Assembly: GCA_911728455.2 (NCBI GenBank)
Contig: OU452219.1
Span: 16,892,397 to 16,956,396 of the forward strand
DNA: 64,000 bases
Direction of reading: 5' to 3'
From: Marthasterias glacialis
Lineage: Eukaryota > Echinodermata > Asteroidea > Forcipulatida > Asteriidae
Part shown: piece after piece, positions 60,595-64,000 of the stretch
How the letters are laid out: the number at the start of each line of letters is the position of its first letter
Position numbering within the stretch: the stretch's first letter is position 1
Notes under the pieces: model-generated
What the model was told of the DNA's origin: nothing
Databases searched by the model: none
Seen by the model: the letters and a program-made list of their open reading frames with translations, nothing else
Program-made: the position numbers and the translations under genes

Positions 60595-61834
60595 GTAAAG
60601 TTATGACCAACCATTCATTTGAGATGCATCAACAGATTTTGGACAGTTTGAGTGACACATTGGTTTAACAAGTTACCGCTGAAATTCTTTATTTTTTCCT
60701 GTCCCCCTGGCAAGATTATTTTGTCGGAATTGCTGAAATCATTTTTCTTTGAGAGTACCACTGGCACAAAGAAACCCCGACTTGACAAAGCCAAGAGAAC
60801 AAAGATTCTTTTTATTGCATTGTGCGTTTTGTTTTCTTGAACGAGAAAATGTCAAACTCACGCATAGAGAATTGAAAACCATTGGCCGTTATTTACGGCA
60901 TAAGATTAGTACTAAACCCGGAACCATGGCTTGATTTCCAGTTCACTCTGACTCACCTCCTCAGAGCCGAAATACAATGAATAAACAATGATGAAAGCCT
61001 CTCGATGTCTGGTAATATTCTTCTTGGAACAAAAGGATAAAGGTCTGGAATCCGGGATCACACAAAAACCACCTCTCGAAAATGGCCGGAAAATGGCAAA
61101 ATGTTCAAGACCATGTTTTGTCTTTGTGTGGGTGAAACAAGCGTTAGATGGCGTGTGTGTGGTCTTTGCATGCTCAGCAGTGGAATGTTCGGGCGACCTT
61201 TGCTCCAATATTCTGATTTTACAAAATGGCGTCTGTACACTGCTTCCATCCAGGCAGGGGAAACTTTTGCATGTAATTAGGTCATCCATTGCCAACTGTT
61301 TAAAAAGAGAAGTTAAACAGTCTAGAGTTAAAGAGTTGTGTTCTTTTGTTTTCTGTGTGTTGTTGACATAATAAAAAACGAAAAGATTGGAGAGAACTGA
61401 TCCTGTCACTAATGGGGGAAAGACACCTCCCCCTGGACAGACCAAGTTATCGGGAGACTGTACCATAGCGATGTGCTGCTACCGCGTCAGCAGTCTCCAG
61501 TCCAGCACCGTCCTGCAGCCACAGTCTGCTGCGGGTGCTGGCAGTTCCATTGGCCAAGTAGGGGACCCGACACAGTCTTCGTCTCCTGCCAACTTACATG
61601 GAACACATCTGTCATGAACAAATGGCCTTAAATTGAGAATCCCCACTTGATAGTAAACTCTTAGTGGACAGGCGAGATAAGAAAAACATGGGCCATCTCT
61701 TTTATTATGCTTATTGTTTAAAAGTATACTGTGCCCTCTTATGGTCAAATAATTTTTTAATTGATGCTGGAATTGAAGGAAAACAACATCACACCCCTTT
61801 CACAAGTTGTTGTTATTATTTTCTTTGCATTTAG

Positions 61835-61943
61835 GCTAGCCACAGACATATCATTGTCAGATGAAGTTTATCTGCCAAAAGAAGATGCCTGATGCGCATG
61901 CTGGTCCAGCATCAAGATTCAAGGATGTATTCACCATGAACAG
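61835..61943 (+). other. Splice-flanked module, block C unit 2
   Basis: 109 bp as in unit 1, with the same short frame and splice consensus. Confidence 0.4.
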
Positions 61944-63082
61944 GTAAAGTTATGAACAACCATTCATTTGAGATGCATCAACAGATTTTGGACAGTTTGA
62001 GTGACACATTGGTTTAACAAGTTACCGCTGAAATTCTTTATTTTTTCCTGTCCCCCTGGCAAGATTATTTTGTCGAAATTGCTGAAATCATTTTTCTTTG
62101 AGAGTACCACTGGCACAAAGAAACCCCGACTTGACAAAGCCAAGAGAACAAAGATTCTTTTTATTGCATTGTGCATTTTGTTTTCTTGACCGAGAAAATG
62201 TCAAATTCACGCATAGAGAATTGAAAACCATTGGCCGTTATTTACGGCATAGGATTTCCTCAGAGCCGAAATACAATGAATAAATAATGATGAAAGCCTC
62301 TCGATGTCTGGTAATATTCTTCTTGGAACAAAAGGACAAAGGTCTGGAATCAAGGATCACACAAAAACCACCTCTCGAAAATGGCCAGAAAATGGCAAAG
62401 TATTCAAGACCATGTTTTGTCTTTGTCTGGGTGAAACAAGCGTTAGATGGCGTGTGTGTGGTCTTTGCACGCTCAGCAGTGGAATGTTCGACCTTTGCTC
62501 CAATATTTTTATTTTACACAATGGCGTCTGTACACTGCTTCCATCCAGGCAGGGGAAACTTTTGCATGTAATTAGGTCATCCATTGCCAACTGTTTAAAA
62601 AGAGAAGTTGAACAGTCTTGAGTTGTAGAGTTGTGTACTTTTGTTTTCTGTGTGTTGTTGAGATTATTTAATGAAAATGAAAACCTTTTTGGGGAGAACT
62701 GATCCTGTCACTATTGGGAAAAAGACACCTCCCCTGGGACAGACCAAGTTATCGGGAGACTGTACCAGTAGCGGTGCACTGCTACTACGTCAGTTGTCTC
62801 CAGTCCAGCACCGTCCTGCAGCCACAGTCTGCTGCAGGCAAGCTTACATGAACCACATCTGTCAAGAACAAATGGCCTTTACTTGAGAATCTCCACTCAA
62901 TAATATACTTTTAGTGGACAGGCGAGATAAGAAAAACATGGGCCATCTCTTTTAGTTTGCTTTTTGTTTAAAACCACAAAATATAAAGCGTATGGCACCC
63001 TCTTATGGTCAAAGCATTATTTAATTGATGCTGGAATTAAAGGAAAACATCATACCCTTTCACAATTTTTTTTTGCATTTAG

Positions 63083-63189
63083 GCTAGCTTCATACATGCC
63101 AATCAGATGAAGTCTATCTGCCAAAAGAAGATGCTTGATGTGCATGCTGGTCCAGCATCAAGATTCAACGGTGTATTCTCCATCAACAG
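63083..63189 (+). other. Splice-flanked module, block C unit 3, frame broken
   Basis: Counterpart of 14148-14254 with the same net 2-base deletion and early stop. Confidence 0.35.
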
Positions 63190-63364
63190 GTAAAGTTATG
63201 AACAACCATTTATTTGAGATGCGCATTTTGGGACATTATGATGACACTATGCTTTTAGAAAAATGTGTATACATCAAAAAACAATAACTTACAGAGTTCT
63301 GGATAATTCATTGAGACATCAAACTAAATAATCTGCAATGATAATCGATTGTTAGGTGAAAGTC

Positions 63365-63646
63365 TACCAGCAGTGGTTTTTGTAGCTACGCCAGCAACAT
63401 TTCTGGTGTGCACGGCAGACTCGGTCATTTGCCGCACAGCAACAGTCCCAACCCACCCATGGTTTCTTGGCGCCTGGCGCCTGCCTCGCATTGTCCCGGC
63501 CGGCCACATGTCGATTTGTTTGCCGTCCTCCCTCATCCCTCGGAAACTAACCAAGCTGGAGCAGGAGGACTGCAAGGGCCTCCTCATGGCTCCCTTCTGG
63601 CTCCGCCAACCTTGGTTCCTGAGGCTAGCCAGACTCTTGGTTCACC
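63365..63646 (+). pseudogene. DIRS-type retroelement fragment (block C)
   Basis: Same fragment as 14440-14905, with a further deletion of about 118 bp joining HVDLFA directly to the SSLIPRKLTKLEQEDC part, and then interrupted by a MITE-like insertion. Confidence 0.75.
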
Positions 63647-63987
63647 ATTACAAATAGTTTGTACACACGGAGTCTCAACTTGGTCGTATGTACTCAACTT
63701 TACTAAGTCGCTTCTCAATTATGTGCAGCGCGCGTGTCATGTAAATTTCTCGCAAAACGCACGACCGATTTAGTGCGTGAGGGCGGATGACCATCAAACT
63801 CCCATGGAATATATGATTAATAATGCCTCTAACAGAATAAAAAGTGGCCGTTGTTTGAAAATGTCCAATAACTTCACCAACCGTGGTGGAAAATTTGACC
63901 CCCATATGGTTGTGCGCAACAGTTGGGTGTGTGGGTGTGATCGAGGTGCAACGCGCTTACGTGGAATGAGACTCCACCATTTGTAAT
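63647..63987. mobile_element. 341-bp MITE-like insertion specific to block C
   Basis: Ends ATTACAAAT and ATTTGTAAT are inverted, with a second inverted match GGAGTCTCA/TGAGACTCC just inside. Flanks ACC (63644-63646) and GCC (63988-63990) suggest a 3-bp target duplication with one change; A has the uninterrupted site at about 14815-14828. No transposase. Confidence 0.82.
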
Positions 63988-64000
63988 GCCAGTCGGTGGT

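Larger units (their letters stand above)
59590..63260. repeat. 1.35 kb tandem repeat array, three units (block C)
   Basis: Counterpart of 9300-14330, one unit shorter. Unit 1 carries an extra 66-bp local duplication at about 60171-60302 (AACTTACATGGAACACATCT occurs twice). Confidence 0.92.
55855..64000. repeat. Segmental duplication block C
   Basis: Collinear with A from about 5104 to the window end. Clearly diverged from A at 56540-57940, then almost identical from about 57945 onward. It has three tandem units, not four, lacks the palindromic MITE and carries its own 341-bp insertion. Confidence 0.9.

Overview
The window is animal nuclear DNA: intron-split genes with GT/AG junctions, tRNA-derived SINEs, LINE and DIRS-type retroelement remnants, many short inverted-repeat elements (MITEs) and a 2.1 kb microsatellite. 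The repeat types and gene content suggest a marine deuterostome, most likely an echinoderm. That assignment is inference; the species cannot be read from the sequence.

Three protein-coding genes are recognisable. TAF6L (SAGA-type co-activator subunit, related to TAF6) is present as two 3' portions, 422-5610 and 45693-50923. Each has six exons with every reading frame intact, but the histone-fold exons are not in the window. TMX1 (ER thioredoxin-like transmembrane protein with a CPAC active site) is complete in six exons, 39215-45012. A small, bacterial-type single-domain asparaginase gene with three exons lies at 53890-55480. A fourth piece, 55855-56364, is a fragment of the last TAF6L exon.

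The layout is governed by a nested segmental duplication. Block A (1-14828) carries the TMX1 3' flank, TAF6L, its downstream flank, a promoter-like CCAAT region and four units of a 1.35 kb tandem repeat. Block B (45273-about 53340) repeats the left part of A. Block C (55855-64000) repeats the right part, starting inside the last TAF6L exon, with three tandem units. B and C overlap by about 2.9 kb of homology and flank the asparaginase gene. A is mostly B-like up to about 7517 and C-like from about 7560, so A looks like the arrangement produced when B and C recombine and lose the asparaginase gene. Allelic haplotypes placed in tandem by the assembler are the main alternative.

Between A and B (15-39 kb) lie two exon-like pieces with a good joint reading frame (15121-15767), degenerate tandem arrays, SINEs, MITEs, the CATTATC-type microsatellite (19735-21830), a 20-bp minisatellite, a minus-strand exon-like array (26.4-28.8 kb), a broken minus-strand LINE (29.7-30.7 kb) and a broken minus-strand DIRS-type element (31.6-34.4 kb). 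Large AT-rich stretches hold no recognisable gene.

No CRISPR, operon or prokaryotic structure is present. The most noteworthy items are the duplication/deletion architecture around the asparaginase gene, the tandem array of splice-flanked modules, a palindromic MITE dimer whose insertion can be dated against its empty paralogous site, and a possible family of terminal exons ending in a D/E-D/E-(V/I)-Y-L motif.
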